DNA of 64,000 nucleotides from Rhizobium leguminosarum (GTDB lineage: Bacteria > Pseudomonadota > Alphaproteobacteria > Rhizobiales > Rhizobiaceae), in the NCBI RefSeq assembly GCF_001652265.1, contig NZ_LWBS01000450.1:124001-188000 (forward strand), read 5' to 3'. The notes beneath the pieces are model-generated. The model saw only the letters and a list, made by a program, of their open reading frames with translations, had not been told where the DNA came from and ran no database searches. This document shows, in pieces, positions 52,094-60,782 of the stretch (the stretch's first letter is position 1; the number at the start of each line of letters is the position of its first letter). The position numbers and the translations under genes are program-made.

Positions 52094-52536
52094 TGGGTTT
52101 CGATTTGAACCAGCAGGCCTTGGAAGGGCACGACGACAGACTTCGCAGCGCGCTCGCAGGCGCCGGGCTTCCGGTCGATGACCTCACGGACGCCGGCCGA
52201 AGCTTCTATCGGTTTTCACGTGGCGGCGAGACGGTCGGCTTCGGCGGGCTGGAACTCTATGGCGAGACTGTACTCCTGCGTTCCATTGTCGTGCTGTCCG
52301 ATCAGCAAGGCTTTGGCTTCGGCAATGCGATCACCCTTGGCCTGCTCGATCAGGCCCAAAGGAAAGGCGCAACTGCCGCCTATCTGTTGACAGAAACAGC
52401 CGCCCCCTTCTTTCAATCGCTCGGCTTTCGTCCGATCGCCCGCGATGAAGCGCCGGCCGAGATCCTGACGACGCGGCAGGCCGCAAGCCTGTGCCCGGCA
52501 TCGGCCGCCCTGATGGTCCGGAGCCTGCCGGCATGA
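52093..52536 (+). CDS. arsN2: GNAT N-acetyltransferase ArsN2
   Basis: 147 residues. Contains the GNAT acetyl-CoA loop region (SDQQGFGFGNAITLGLLD) and the C-terminal PFFQSLGFRPIARDEAP typical of ArsN-type acetyltransferases, which acetylate arsinothricin-like organoarsenicals. The overlap with arsC (TGATG) and the following aquaporin gene (ATGA) ties it to the operon. Confidence 0.85.
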   Translation: MGFDLNQQALEGHDDRLRSALAGAGLPVDDLTDAGRSFYRFSRGGETVGFGGLELYGETVLLRSIVVLSDQQGFGFGNAITLGLLDQAQRKGATAAYLLTETAAPFFQSLGFRPIARDEAPAEILTTRQAASLCPASAALMVRSLPA

Positions 52537-53240
52537 GCGCGCCGGTGTTCCCGCTGTCTCGACGAATGGTCGCCGAAGCGCTCGGCACGCTGTTGCTCGT
52601 GGCAACCGTCGTCGGCTCCGGCATCATGGCGGATAGCTTGACGGACGATACCGCGCTTGCGCTGCTCGGCAATACGCTGGCAACGGGGGCAATCCTCGTC
52701 GTCCTGATCACGATCTTAGGCCCGATTTCCGGGGCTCATTTCAATCCGGTCGTGTCGCTGGTGTTTGCGCTCCGGCGCGAACTGCCTGTCTCTTCCGTTC
52801 CCGCCTATATCGCCGCGCAGATCGCCGGCGGCATTGCCGGAACGATGCTCGCTCATGCGATGTTCGACCTTCCTCTGCTGCAGGCATCGGAAACCGTGCG
52901 CACCGGCGGCGCGCAATGGCTCTCTGAAGTGACGGCAACCTTCGGCCTCGTCTTCGTCATCTTCGCCGGTGTGCGATTTCGCGCCGATGCCGTGGCATGG
53001 CTGGTCGGCCTCTATATCACCGCCGCCTATTGGTTCACCGCCTCCACGTCGTTTGCCAATCCCGCCGTGGCGATTGCTCGATCGCTGACGCACACCTTTT
53101 CCGGCATCCGCCCCATCGATCTACCGGGTTTTATCGCCGCTGAGGTCCTCGGCGCCTTGCTGGCGCTGATGCTTGCGGGATGGCTGCTGATGGAAGCCCG
53201 AAATCCTGAAAACCTCACCAAGACGGAATCCGCCTTATGA
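52533..53240 (+). CDS. aqpS: MIP-family aquaporin/aquaglyceroporin (AqpS-like)
   Basis: 235 residues from ATG 52533. Six transmembrane helices and two half-helices with NPV (71-73) and NPA (176-178); the first box is NPV instead of NPA. In Sinorhizobium meliloti AqpS replaces ArsB, letting As(III) leave by diffusion, and the location inside an ars operon supports this role. The start overlaps arsN2 (ATGA) and the stop overlaps the next arsC. Confidence 0.88.
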   Translation: MSAPVFPLSRRMVAEALGTLLLVATVVGSGIMADSLTDDTALALLGNTLATGAILVVLITILGPISGAHFNPVVSLVFALRRELPVSSVPAYIAAQIAGGIAGTMLAHAMFDLPLLQASETVRTGGAQWLSEVTATFGLVFVIFAGVRFRADAVAWLVGLYITAAYWFTASTSFANPAVAIARSLTHTFSGIRPIDLPGFIAAEVLGALLALMLAGWLLMEARNPENLTKTESAL

Positions 53241-53665
53241 CTATAGATGCTACGATCTATCACAACCCTGAATGCGGCACCTCGCGTAACACGCTGGCGA
53301 TGATCCAGAACGCCGGCATTGAGCCCAACGTGATCGAATATCTGAAAAACCCGCCGTCGCGCGAGCAGCTGATTAAGGTGATTGCGGATGCAGGTTTGAG
53401 CATTCGCGAAGCGATCCGCGAAAAGGGCACGCCCTATGCGGAGCTCGGCCTCGACAACCCCGATCTTACCGACGAGCAACTGCTCGAGGCGATGCTGAAA
53501 GACCCGATCCTGATCAATCGCCCATTCGTCATCACCCCGATCGGCACGCGCCTGACTCGGCCTTCCGAAGTCGTCCTCGAAATCCTGCCGGAAACGCATC
53601 AGGGCGCCTTCACCAAGGAAGACGGCGAGAAAGTGCTCGATGCCGGAGGCAAGCGCATTGTCTGA
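53237..53665 (+). CDS. arsC: Arsenate reductase, glutaredoxin-dependent (ArsC/Spx family)
   Basis: 142 residues, nucleophile C13 in [21 protein letters not shown] and the substrate-binding arginines in [17 protein letters not shown]. This is the R773-type enzyme using glutathione and glutaredoxin. The operon thus carries both ArsC types. The ATG overlaps the aquaporin stop (ATGA). Confidence 0.92.
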   Translation: MTIDATIYHNPECGTSRNTLAMIQNAGIEPNVIEYLKNPPSREQLIKVIADAGLSIREAIREKGTPYAELGLDNPDLTDEQLLEAMLKDPILINRPFVITPIGTRLTRPSEVVLEILPETHQGAFTKEDGEKVLDAGGKRIV

Positions 53666-54365
53666 TCTGCCGGCCATATCACCGATGCACCTGCGTCAAC
53701 CGGATATGGACGCGCTCAGGCCGGCGTTCTCGACGCACAAGCCGCGCATCCTGATCCTCTATGGCTCGCTGCGAGCAGTGTCCCACAGCCGTTTCCTCGC
53801 ACAGGAGGCGGCGCGGCTGCTCGAGTATTTCGGCTGCGAAGTGCGCATCTTCAACCCGGAAGGTCTGCCGCTGCCTGATGCAGCGCCAGCGAGCCACCCA
53901 AAAGTTCAGGAGCTGCGCGAATGGTCGGCATGGTCTGAAGGCCAGGTGTGGGTCAGCCCCGAACGTCATGGCGCGATGACCGGCATCATGAAAGCGCAGA
54001 TCGACTGGATTCCATTGTCGGTCGGCTCGATCAGGCCGACGCAAGGCAGGACGCTGGCGGTGATGCAGGTCTCTGGCGGCTCCCAGTCCTTCAATGCGGT
54101 AAGCCAGCTCCGCATCCTTGGACGATGGATGCGGATGATCGCAATTCCCAATCAGTCCTCGGTTGCCAGAGCTTTCCAAGAATTCGACGCGGACGGCCGT
54201 ATGAAACCCTCGTCCTATTACGACCGCGTCGTCGACGTCTGCGAGGAACTGGTGAAGTTCACGCTGCTGACCCGTGATGCCTCGAACTATCTGACCGACC
54301 GCTACAGCGAGCGGAAGGAAGAAGTCGAAAAGCTCGAACAGCGCGTGAGCCTCAGATCCCTGTGA
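53658..54365 (+). CDS. arsH: ArsH-type FMN-dependent oxidoreductase
   Basis: 235 residues. Flavodoxin-like FMN reductase with [36 protein letters not shown] and [11 protein letters not shown], all ArsH hallmarks. It oxidises trivalent organoarsenicals or reduces quinones. The likely start is TTG 53658, with GGAGG 8 nt upstream and a short overlap with arsC; an ATG at 53640 is an alternative. Confidence 0.9.
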   Translation: MSDLPAISPMHLRQPDMDALRPAFSTHKPRILILYGSLRAVSHSRFLAQEAARLLEYFGCEVRIFNPEGLPLPDAAPASHPKVQELREWSAWSEGQVWVSPERHGAMTGIMKAQIDWIPLSVGSIRPTQGRTLAVMQVSGGSQSFNAVSQLRILGRWMRMIAIPNQSSVARAFQEFDADGRMKPSSYYDRVVDVCEELVKFTLLTRDASNYLTDRYSERKEEVEKLEQRVSLRSL

Positions 54366-55993
54366 CAATCGTCAGCACCGAACGATCGCCGGTAGCGGCC
54401 ATCGCCGCGCTCGGGCTGACGCAGATCATCGGATATGGATCGCTCTATTACAGCTTCAGCATCCTCGCCCCCGACATGGCCCGTGATCTGGGCTGGTCAT
54501 CGGAATGGATCTTCGGCGCGCTCTCTGTGGCCCTTCTGATCGGCGGTCTGGCCGCACCTCTCATGGGCACGTGGATCGATCGCTTCGGCGCAAGCAGGAT
54601 CATGACGTCGGGCTCGGCGATTGCCGCCGCCGCCCTCGTCGCCTGCGCCTTCGCGCCGGGAAAGATCGCTTTCGTCACGGCATTGATCGGCATCGAGATC
54701 GCCTCGAACCTGGTGCAATATGGCGCAGCCTTCCCCCTGCTCGTGCAGATCAGGCCGCAGGTCGCCCAGCGCAGCATCACTTATCTGACCTTGATCGCCG
54801 GCTTCGCCTCAACCATTTTCTGGCCGATCACCACGGCGCTGCATGCGCATCTCTCATGGCAGAACGTCTATCTGATCTTCGCCGGGCTCAATCTCGTTGT
54901 CTGCCTTCCCATTCATGCCTGGCTCTCCCGTGGCGTCAGCCAAACCAGGAGACTGACCGGAGAGGAGGCTGCAAAACGCGTCGAGCCGAGCCTTTCGCCG
55001 TCGGTGCGCAGGCAGGCCTTTATCCTGATGGTGACGGGCTTTGCTTTGGAAAGCTTCGTGAACTCGGCGCTTCTGGTTCACATGGTGCCTGTGATGTCGG
55101 CCCTCGGCCTCGGCGCCATGGCAGTGGTGGTCGGAACGCTCTTCGGCCCGTCACAGGTGCTGAGCCGCCTCATCAACATGGTCTTTGGCGAGAGCTTGTC
55201 GCAAGTGATGCTGGCGATCATCTGCGCCATCCTGCTGCCGACAGCCCTTGTCATCCTGATCGCCACCGCACCCTCGGTGCCCGGTGCGCTGGTCTTCGCC
55301 GTCGTCTTCGGCCTCGGCTCGGGGCTTAACAGCATCGTCTACGGAACCTTGCCGCTCGCGCTCTTCGGAAGCGATGGCTACGGCCGGCGGCAAGGACAAA
55401 TCATGTCGGTGCGTCTCGTCGTCTCCTCGATGGCGCCGTTCGCGCTCGCCTTCCTGATGGGCAATCTCGGCGCATCGTGGTCACTGTCGATCGCTGCATT
55501 GCTCAGCACCGTCGCCGTTGCCGCATTCTTCGCCATTATGCGGCTGATGCGCTCCCGGTTATTGCCCGGCCGGAAACTTTTCCCAATCCCGGAGAAGCTT
55601 GAGCGCATTAATCAGGACAGGCGCTACTTGACGACGGCCGAGCCCTTGACGATGTCGATCGTCTCGCCGCCGTCGAGCCCGATGCGGTCGCCGTCGGGCG
55701 TTGTCATGAAGCAGCCGGAAGCACAGAGGTTTTCCGAAGCGCCGGCATCAACCACAACCTCGACGCGCTGGCCGCTCTCGGTGATGACGAGCACGACGGC
55801 GGCTGGATCGGTGTTGGTGATGGATGCCGCTTCAGCCGCGGGTGCGGCAAGCAGCGGGATAAGCAGAACGGCGGCAAATCTTGCCATCATGTGCGGCGGC
55901 GCTGGCGCGCCCTCCCCTCGAACGATCGGTGCTGCCCCCGGCAGCGATCCCGATAGTGGAGATCATGCACATATAGCTGTGAATGATGGCTGA
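54362..55993 (+). CDS. MFS transporter in the ars operon (ArsK-like), with 3' extension
   Basis: Twelve-helix major facilitator ([33 protein letters not shown]) encoded by the last gene of the ars operon; the GTG start overlaps the arsH stop. Related transporters (ArsK) export As(III) or organoarsenicals. The transporter proper should end near residue 405 ([15 protein letters not shown]), but the frame stays open for about 135 more residues, covering the antisense gene at 55624-55890 completely. The tail is Ser/Thr/Ala-rich as expected for an antisense read, so the native stop has probably been lost. Confidence 0.82.
   Translation: MTIVSTERSPVAAIAALGLTQIIGYGSLYYSFSILAPDMARDLGWSSEWIFGALSVALLIGGLAAPLMGTWIDRFGASRIMTSGSAIAAAALVACAFAPGKIAFVTALIGIEIASNLVQYGAAFPLLVQIRPQVAQRSITYLTLIAGFASTIFWPITTALHAHLSWQNVYLIFAGLNLVVCLPIHAWLSRGVSQTRRLTGEEAAKRVEPSLSPSVRRQAFILMVTGFALESFVNSALLVHMVPVMSALGLGAMAVVVGTLFGPSQVLSRLINMVFGESLSQVMLAIICAILLPTALVILIATAPSVPGALVFAVVFGLGSGLNSIVYGTLPLALFGSDGYGRRQGQIMSVRLVVSSMAPFALAFLMGNLGASWSLSIAALLSTVAVAAFFAIMRLMRSRLLPGRKLFPIPEKLERINQDRRYLTTAEPLTMSIVSPPSSPMRSPSGVVMKQPEAQRFSEAPASTTTSTRWPLSVMTSTTAAGSVLVMDAASAAGAASSGISRTAANLAIMCGGAGAPSPRTIGAAPGSDPDSGDHAHIAVNDG
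55624..55890 (-). CDS. Small secreted hypothetical protein, 88 aa
   Basis: Signal peptide [21 protein letters not shown], then a short domain with paired cysteines ([21 protein letters not shown]). Periplasmic, function unknown; the sequence is typical of a real rhizobial gene. It lies entirely within the extended 3' end of the MFS frame on the other strand. Confidence 0.75.
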   Translation of the reverse strand: MMARFAAVLLIPLLAAPAAEAASITNTDPAAVVLVITESGQRVEVVVDAGASENLCASGCFMTTPDGDRIGLDGGETIDIVKGSAVVK

Positions 55994-56002
55994 ATGACCC
56001 GT

Positions 56003-58537
56003 TCAGCCTTTCCGATTGCCGTCTGCCGTCTTGCTGCGCAATTGCCGCACCGGCTGCTCTTCCTCCTCCATGGGCGTGTCCGCAGAGTTTTCCTGCTCGT
56101 TGGGTTGATCCCTGCCCGCATCGGCAAGCGCGGGACGAGCCTCTCGATGGATGGTAAGATCGGTCTGTGGCAGCGGTATCTCGATGCCCTCGGCCCTGAA
56201 GCGCTTAAGGATCTCGATCCTGAGATTGTTGCGCACCGCCATGCCGTCGCCCATGTCGGCGAGGAAGAAACGCAGCTCGAAATCCAGCGAATAGGGCCCG
56301 AAGCGCAGGAATTCGACATGCGGCTCGGGATTGCGCATGACGAGCGGTATCTTGGCCGTCAGTTCCAGTAAGATGTCCATCACCTGCTGCGGATCGGCGT
56401 TGTAGGCGACGGAAACCGGAATTTCCGAGCGACCGATCTTGTTGCGGTGTGTCCAGTTGCCGACGAGGCCGTTGATCAACTCCGAATTCGGCACGATGAT
56501 CGACTGCTTGCGGAAGGTCTCGATCTCCGTGGCGCGCACCGAAATGCGTTTGACGATGCCTTCGGCCGTGCCGGAAACGACATGGTCGCCGACCTTGAAC
56601 GGCCGTTCGACGAGCAGGATCAGGCCGGAGACGAAGTTGGAGACGATGTTCTGCAGGCCGAAACCGATACCGACCGAAAGTGCGGAGGCGACGAGCGCGA
56701 AGCTCGACAGGTCGATGCCGGCCGCCGAAACGCCGATGATCGCCGCGATGCCGACGCCGAGATAGCCGATGCCCGTCTTGACCGAATTGCGCACGCCGAG
56801 ATCGACATGGCTTCTGGCCATGACATTGCCGTCGAGCCAGCGCTGCAGCCAGCGCGTCAGCAGATAGACGCCGGCAAACAGCAGGATGCCGGTGCAGATG
56901 CCGAGCAGCGAGATGCTGATACCGCCGAGCCTGACCTCGGTGAATAGCCTGTAGGCAAGAATCTGCAGGTCCTGCACATGGAAGCCCCAGAGCAGCAAGA
57001 TCAGCGGGATGCCGACGAGAAGCGCCACTGCGTAGATGGCAAGGCCGACGACCAGACCGGCCTGATCGATCGCCACCGGCCCCAACTTGAAGCGGCGCGT
57101 CAGGAAGCCAGCGAAAAAGGTGTCGCCGAAGCTTTCCTGCCTGGATATCGCCTTGCCGGAAAGCAGGCCGATATACATGGTGACGACGACCGCGCCGGTG
57201 ATGATGAGCTGCGTGGCGACGAAGCGCGCGAGCCCGACATAACCGGTGAGCGCGGTAAGGATGAGGCCGGCGCCGACCACCCGCAGGATAATCGCCATGC
57301 CGCGCGGCCAATGCCTTCCCGGCGCATCGGGATCGCCGTTCTTCGCCAGCATCGGTTTTCCGAACGAGACCGCGATCAGGATCAGGCCGATGATCAGCGC
57401 GGCGATCAGGCTTCTGACCACGGTCAGCACCAGCGGCGAGCCCATCGCCTCGCCGATCGTGCCGAACAGATAATCAAGCGCGTTGACGATCGCCATTGCC
57501 AGCAAGCAGTAGCCAATCGAGCGCGCGCCGAGGTTGGAAAGCCGAACGAGGCGCCAGCGCGGTTCGTGCGGTGCGAAGATGGCATTGACGAAGCGGCCGA
57601 CGAAATAGACGAGCCCGATCGCCCCGAACAGCGCGCCGATGACAGGTGCGATGTCGGGCCTCAGCACATTGAACCCGTTAAGGAAAAAGAACGAGGTGAC
57701 GAGCAGCACCGAGAGCGCCAGCGTGCGGATCAACGTCGACCAGAAGGCGATCGACAGCCGGCCGATATAGGAGGGGTTCTCGACAGCCTCGTCGCGCTGC
57801 AGGTAGGAGCCGAACAGCCGGTAGCTGCCGGAGAGAAGGATCAGGGCCGCGGCAAGCGACAGGAAGATCGCGGCAAACATCGGGAAACGCTTGAATTTCC
57901 AGACGAAGGTGGCCCAACTCGACAGCGCCTGCGAGAATTCGCTGGCCTCGTGCACAAAGGCGCTGCCGGCATCGTCGAGCACCGAGACCGAAATCTCGGT
58001 ACGCCTGAGCAGCGTATCGGCAAACAGCCGCCGCCGCATCTCGGTGATCTCGTTGACGAGCTTCGTCACCGTGATCGACAGGTTTTCGGCGTCGCCCGTC
58101 AGCGCGTTGATCTGGGCGCGTTCGGCGGCGAGCGCGTTACGCTCCTGGGTAACGATCTTGGCCTCCGGCGGCTGCCCGTCCTTCGGCGGATCGCCGATCT
58201 CGGCAAGCCGGTTCTTGATCTGGTCGAAACGCGGCCTGAGATTGACCGATATGGTGATGACGGCGCGGCTGAGCTCATCGGCCTTGGTCGCAAGCCCGAC
58301 CAGAGCATCGTCATTGTCGGCATTCTGCTTGACGCCGTCCTGAAGCACCGTCAGTTGGACCTTCGCCTTGTCGATCTCCTTTGTCGCCTGGTCGAGCGGC
58401 GTATCGGCAAGCGGCGCCTGCGCGGACGCCGGTACCTGCGGCTCCTGTGCCAAGGCCGCAGCACCCTTGAAATGCGCGCCGGCAACCGCCAGCGTCAGCA
58501 GAAGAATGGTGCGAAGCAGGATCGGTCTCAGCCGCAA
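56003..58537 (-). CDS. Mechanosensitive ion channel (DUF3772 + MscS)
   Basis: 844 residues: signal peptide (about 1-31), a periplasmic DUF3772 coiled-coil domain (about 45-200), about ten transmembrane helices, then the MscS core (VASALSVGIGFGLQNIVSNFVSGLILL; RPFKVGDHVVSGTAEG, about 630-760) and a charged C-terminal tail. The start is TTG 58537 with GGAGG 5 nt upstream. Releases solutes during hypo-osmotic shock; the large N-terminal domain suggests a role in envelope stress. Confidence 0.93.
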   Translation of the reverse strand: MRLRPILLRTILLLTLAVAGAHFKGAAALAQEPQVPASAQAPLADTPLDQATKEIDKAKVQLTVLQDGVKQNADNDDALVGLATKADELSRAVITISVNLRPRFDQIKNRLAEIGDPPKDGQPPEAKIVTQERNALAAERAQINALTGDAENLSITVTKLVNEITEMRRRLFADTLLRRTEISVSVLDDAGSAFVHEASEFSQALSSWATFVWKFKRFPMFAAIFLSLAAALILLSGSYRLFGSYLQRDEAVENPSYIGRLSIAFWSTLIRTLALSVLLVTSFFFLNGFNVLRPDIAPVIGALFGAIGLVYFVGRFVNAIFAPHEPRWRLVRLSNLGARSIGYCLLAMAIVNALDYLFGTIGEAMGSPLVLTVVRSLIAALIIGLILIAVSFGKPMLAKNGDPDAPGRHWPRGMAIILRVVGAGLILTALTGYVGLARFVATQLIITGAVVVTMYIGLLSGKAISRQESFGDTFFAGFLTRRFKLGPVAIDQAGLVVGLAIYAVALLVGIPLILLLWGFHVQDLQILAYRLFTEVRLGGISISLLGICTGILLFAGVYLLTRWLQRWLDGNVMARSHVDLGVRNSVKTGIGYLGVGIAAIIGVSAAGIDLSSFALVASALSVGIGFGLQNIVSNFVSGLILLVERPFKVGDHVVSGTAEGIVKRISVRATEIETFRKQSIIVPNSELINGLVGNWTHRNKIGRSEIPVSVAYNADPQQVMDILLELTAKIPLVMRNPEPHVEFLRFGPYSLDFELRFFLADMGDGMAVRNNLRIEILKRFRAEGIEIPLPQTDLTIHREARPALADAGRDQPNEQENSADTPMEEEEQPVRQLRSKTADGNRKG

Positions 58538-58629
58538 AGGCGCCTCCGGGAAAGGTTGTCATCGGAATAGAATGCCAGCTTGTCTTAGTAAAGAAAGGCG
58601 ACAGAAAGGCGGAAGCTCCCTGGAAAGAC

Positions 58630-59181
58630 TTAGAAACCAACGCCGGGCTTGGAGAGATAGTCGCGTTCCCTCGCCGTCGACTCCCGCCCGAGCATGGCAT
58701 TGCGGTGCGGAAAGCGGCCAAAGGCAGCGATCACGTCGCGGTGGCGGATCGCATAATCGAGATATTCTTCATCGCCAAGCGCGGTGAACAACGCTACCGA
58801 TCGCTCCTGTTCGGCAAGGTCTTCGGCATGTTCGAAAGGCATGTAGAAAAAGGTGCGGCACGCGGCTTCTACCAACAGATCGGCGCCGGATGCCAGTGCG
58901 AGTTTGGCTTCGCGAAGCGCCAACCCGTCGGTCGCAACGGCAAGCGCCGTGCCGCGATAGATATTGCGGGGAAACTGGTCGAGCACGATCACCGCCGCCA
59001 GCCGGCTCTCCGCATCCGCCCGCCATTCGGCGCCGACATCCGCGGCAAGGGCCAGATGGGTATCGCGAAAGACCGTGCTGATCTCCGCGTCGAGGTCAGG
59101 CGTCGCGCGGAACCACAGCTCCCGGCCGCATCTGACGAACCAGAAATCATAGACTTCGCGTGGCGTACGGATCGTCGTCAT
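58630..59181 (-). CDS. DUF924 family protein
   Basis: 183 residues: EVYDFWFVRCGRELWF at the N-terminus, IVLDQFPRNIYRGTALA and FFYMPFEHAEDLAEQERSV, then HRDVIAAFGRFPHRNAMLGR, all conserved in DUF924, an all-helical TPR-like family of unknown activity. ATG 59181. It follows the HWE-kinase gene on the same strand across a palindromic element. Confidence 0.9.
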   Translation of the reverse strand: MTTIRTPREVYDFWFVRCGRELWFRATPDLDAEISTVFRDTHLALAADVGAEWRADAESRLAAVIVLDQFPRNIYRGTALAVATDGLALREAKLALASGADLLVEAACRTFFYMPFEHAEDLAEQERSVALFTALGDEEYLDYAIRHRDVIAAFGRFPHRNAMLGRESTARERDYLSKPGVGF

Positions 59182-59261
59182 GCTTTCTCTCCCCTAGCGT
59201 TAGGCTTGATGATGCAGTTTCGGTAAATTATTGTAGAAAAAGGGATAACACCGTGCCGGTA

Positions 59262-59412
59262 GCCCCCTCATCCGGCTGCCGCCGCCTTCTCCCCGCTGGG
59301 GAGAGGGGATTCGCAGCGACGTCTCCTTCCCGCTTCTCCCCTCGGGGTCCGAAGGACGGGTCGAGACCAGTGGCTCGACCCGATCGGTGCCCGTAGGGCG
59401 GATGAGGGGGCC
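59262..59412. repeat. 151-bp palindromic element between the kinase and DUF924 genes
   Basis: Terminal inverted repeat gccccctcatccg / cggatgagggggc (59262-59274, 59399-59411) with internal hairpins tctccccgctggggaga and gggtcgag...ctcgaccc. It belongs to the same broad class as the elements at 9565 and 12000. Confidence 0.8.
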
Positions 59413-59438
59413 ACACGGCACACCCTAGGCTAAACTTT

Positions 59439-60503
59439 CTACTTCCCCTCATCCAACGAAAACACCAGCGTCGCCTTGGTTCCGTCGTGGCCGGGGTCAT
59501 AGGCGAAATCCGATTTCAGGCTGGCGGCCATTGCCGTCAGAATGCGTGTGCCGAGGCCGGTTCCCCTAGCCGGACTCGACGGGTCGAAACCGGCGCCGTC
59601 ATCCTCGACGATGACGCGTAATGCGCCATCAGTCTGGTCGACAACGACGCGGATCTCGCCCGGCACGCTGTCCGGATAAGCATATTTGAAGGCATTGGTG
59701 ACGAGCTCGCTCACGATCAGCCCGAGCGTAATCACCTTGTCGGTCGCCAGATTGACCGGCTGCGCGGTAAGCACGATGCGGTGCGGCCGCTTGTCGTCGC
59801 GCATCGAGGTCTCGAGTTCGGTGAGCAGGCTGTTCAGATATTCGTCGACCTGCACCGAGCCGACCTGCCGGTTGGTATAGAGCCGGCGGTGCACGCTGGC
59901 GATCGCGTTGATCCGCATCTGCGTTTCGTGCAGCGCGTCGATCGCAACCTGATCCGTGGTCATTGAGGATTGCATGCGGATCAGCGCGCCGACGAGGCCG
60001 AGGCTGTTGGCGATACGGTGATTGACTTCGGCGAGCAGCATTTCGGCAAGGTCGCGCTGCTGGCGGATCACCTCCTGCGCCTGCGCCGTCTCGCGGCGAA
60101 AACGCGTCCGCTCCAAAGCCTGTTCGAGGGCGGCGGCGAGCAAGTCGAAATAATCGGCTGAGATCCCCTTCAGCATGTAATCATCGGCGCCGGCCTTCAG
60201 CGCGGCGACCGCGATGCTGGTATCGTCCGAACCCGTCGCATAGATGACCGGTGGGTGATCCGGCATCGCCGTGATGCTGGGCAAAATGTCGAGGCCGGTC
60301 TCGCCAGCCAGGACATGATCGAGCACCACGGCGTCGATACCGCCTTCGCCGAGTCTTGCAAGGCCGGCAGCGCCGCTCTCGGCCCACTCGACCGAAAAGC
60401 CACGCCGGCGCAGGTTTTTCTGCATCAGTAGGGCAAGCCCCTCGTCGTCGTCGATATAGAGGATGTGGATCAGGGCATCCGCATCGCCGCTAGAATTGCT
60501 CAT
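59439..60503 (-). CDS. Receiver-HWE/HisKA_2 histidine kinase hybrid
   Basis: 354 residues from ATG 60503, chosen because GGGAGACGGA precedes it and homology starts there. N-terminal receiver (LIHILYIDDDEGLALLMQKN; acceptor D62 in VVLDHVLAGETG), then the phospho-accepting H162 in LLAEVNHRIANSLGL, and a GHKL ATPase with SELVTNAFKYAYP and DDGAGFDPSS. HWE and HisKA_2 kinases of this type commonly feed the PhyR-NepR-EcfG general-stress cascade. A perfect EcfG-type promoter is 246 bp upstream. Confidence 0.9.
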   Translation of the reverse strand: MSNSSGDADALIHILYIDDDEGLALLMQKNLRRRGFSVEWAESGAAGLARLGEGGIDAVVLDHVLAGETGLDILPSITAMPDHPPVIYATGSDDTSIAVAALKAGADDYMLKGISADYFDLLAAALEQALERTRFRRETAQAQEVIRQQRDLAEMLLAEVNHRIANSLGLVGALIRMQSSMTTDQVAIDALHETQMRINAIASVHRRLYTNRQVGSVQVDEYLNSLLTELETSMRDDKRPHRIVLTAQPVNLATDKVITLGLIVSELVTNAFKYAYPDSVPGEIRVVVDQTDGALRVIVEDDGAGFDPSSPARGTGLGTRILTAMAASLKSDFAYDPGHDGTKATLVFSLDEGK

Positions 60504-60748
60504 TCCGTCTCCCGGCGTTCTCTCGCAGCGCCGACCGCCCGCAAGCGTCCGAGTCGTCCGCATGGCAATGTCGTATTGCATTGGCCGCCTGGGGTAAACA
60601 GCGGTTGTCCCTCGCTCTTGTCGCAGGCGGCGCGGAAGGAGGATGTCGGGAATCCGGCATTTTCAGAACATGACCCTGGGCTGGCGAGCATCCTTATCGA
60701 AGCCGTTGAAGGAGATGGGAAAACGAAAAACCTGAAATGAGATGCATG

Positions 60749-60773
60749 AACGCCAAGCGGCCCGTTTGGTTCC
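60749..60773 (-). promoter_or_regulatory. EcfG-type promoter (GGAAC-N16-CGTT) upstream of the HWE kinase gene
   Basis: Minus-strand GGAAC 60773-60769, 16 nt, CGTT 60752-60749. Transcription would start about 10 nt further on and run into the kinase gene with a leader of roughly 240 nt. Confidence 0.6.
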
Positions 60774-60782
60774 GCGGATCAG

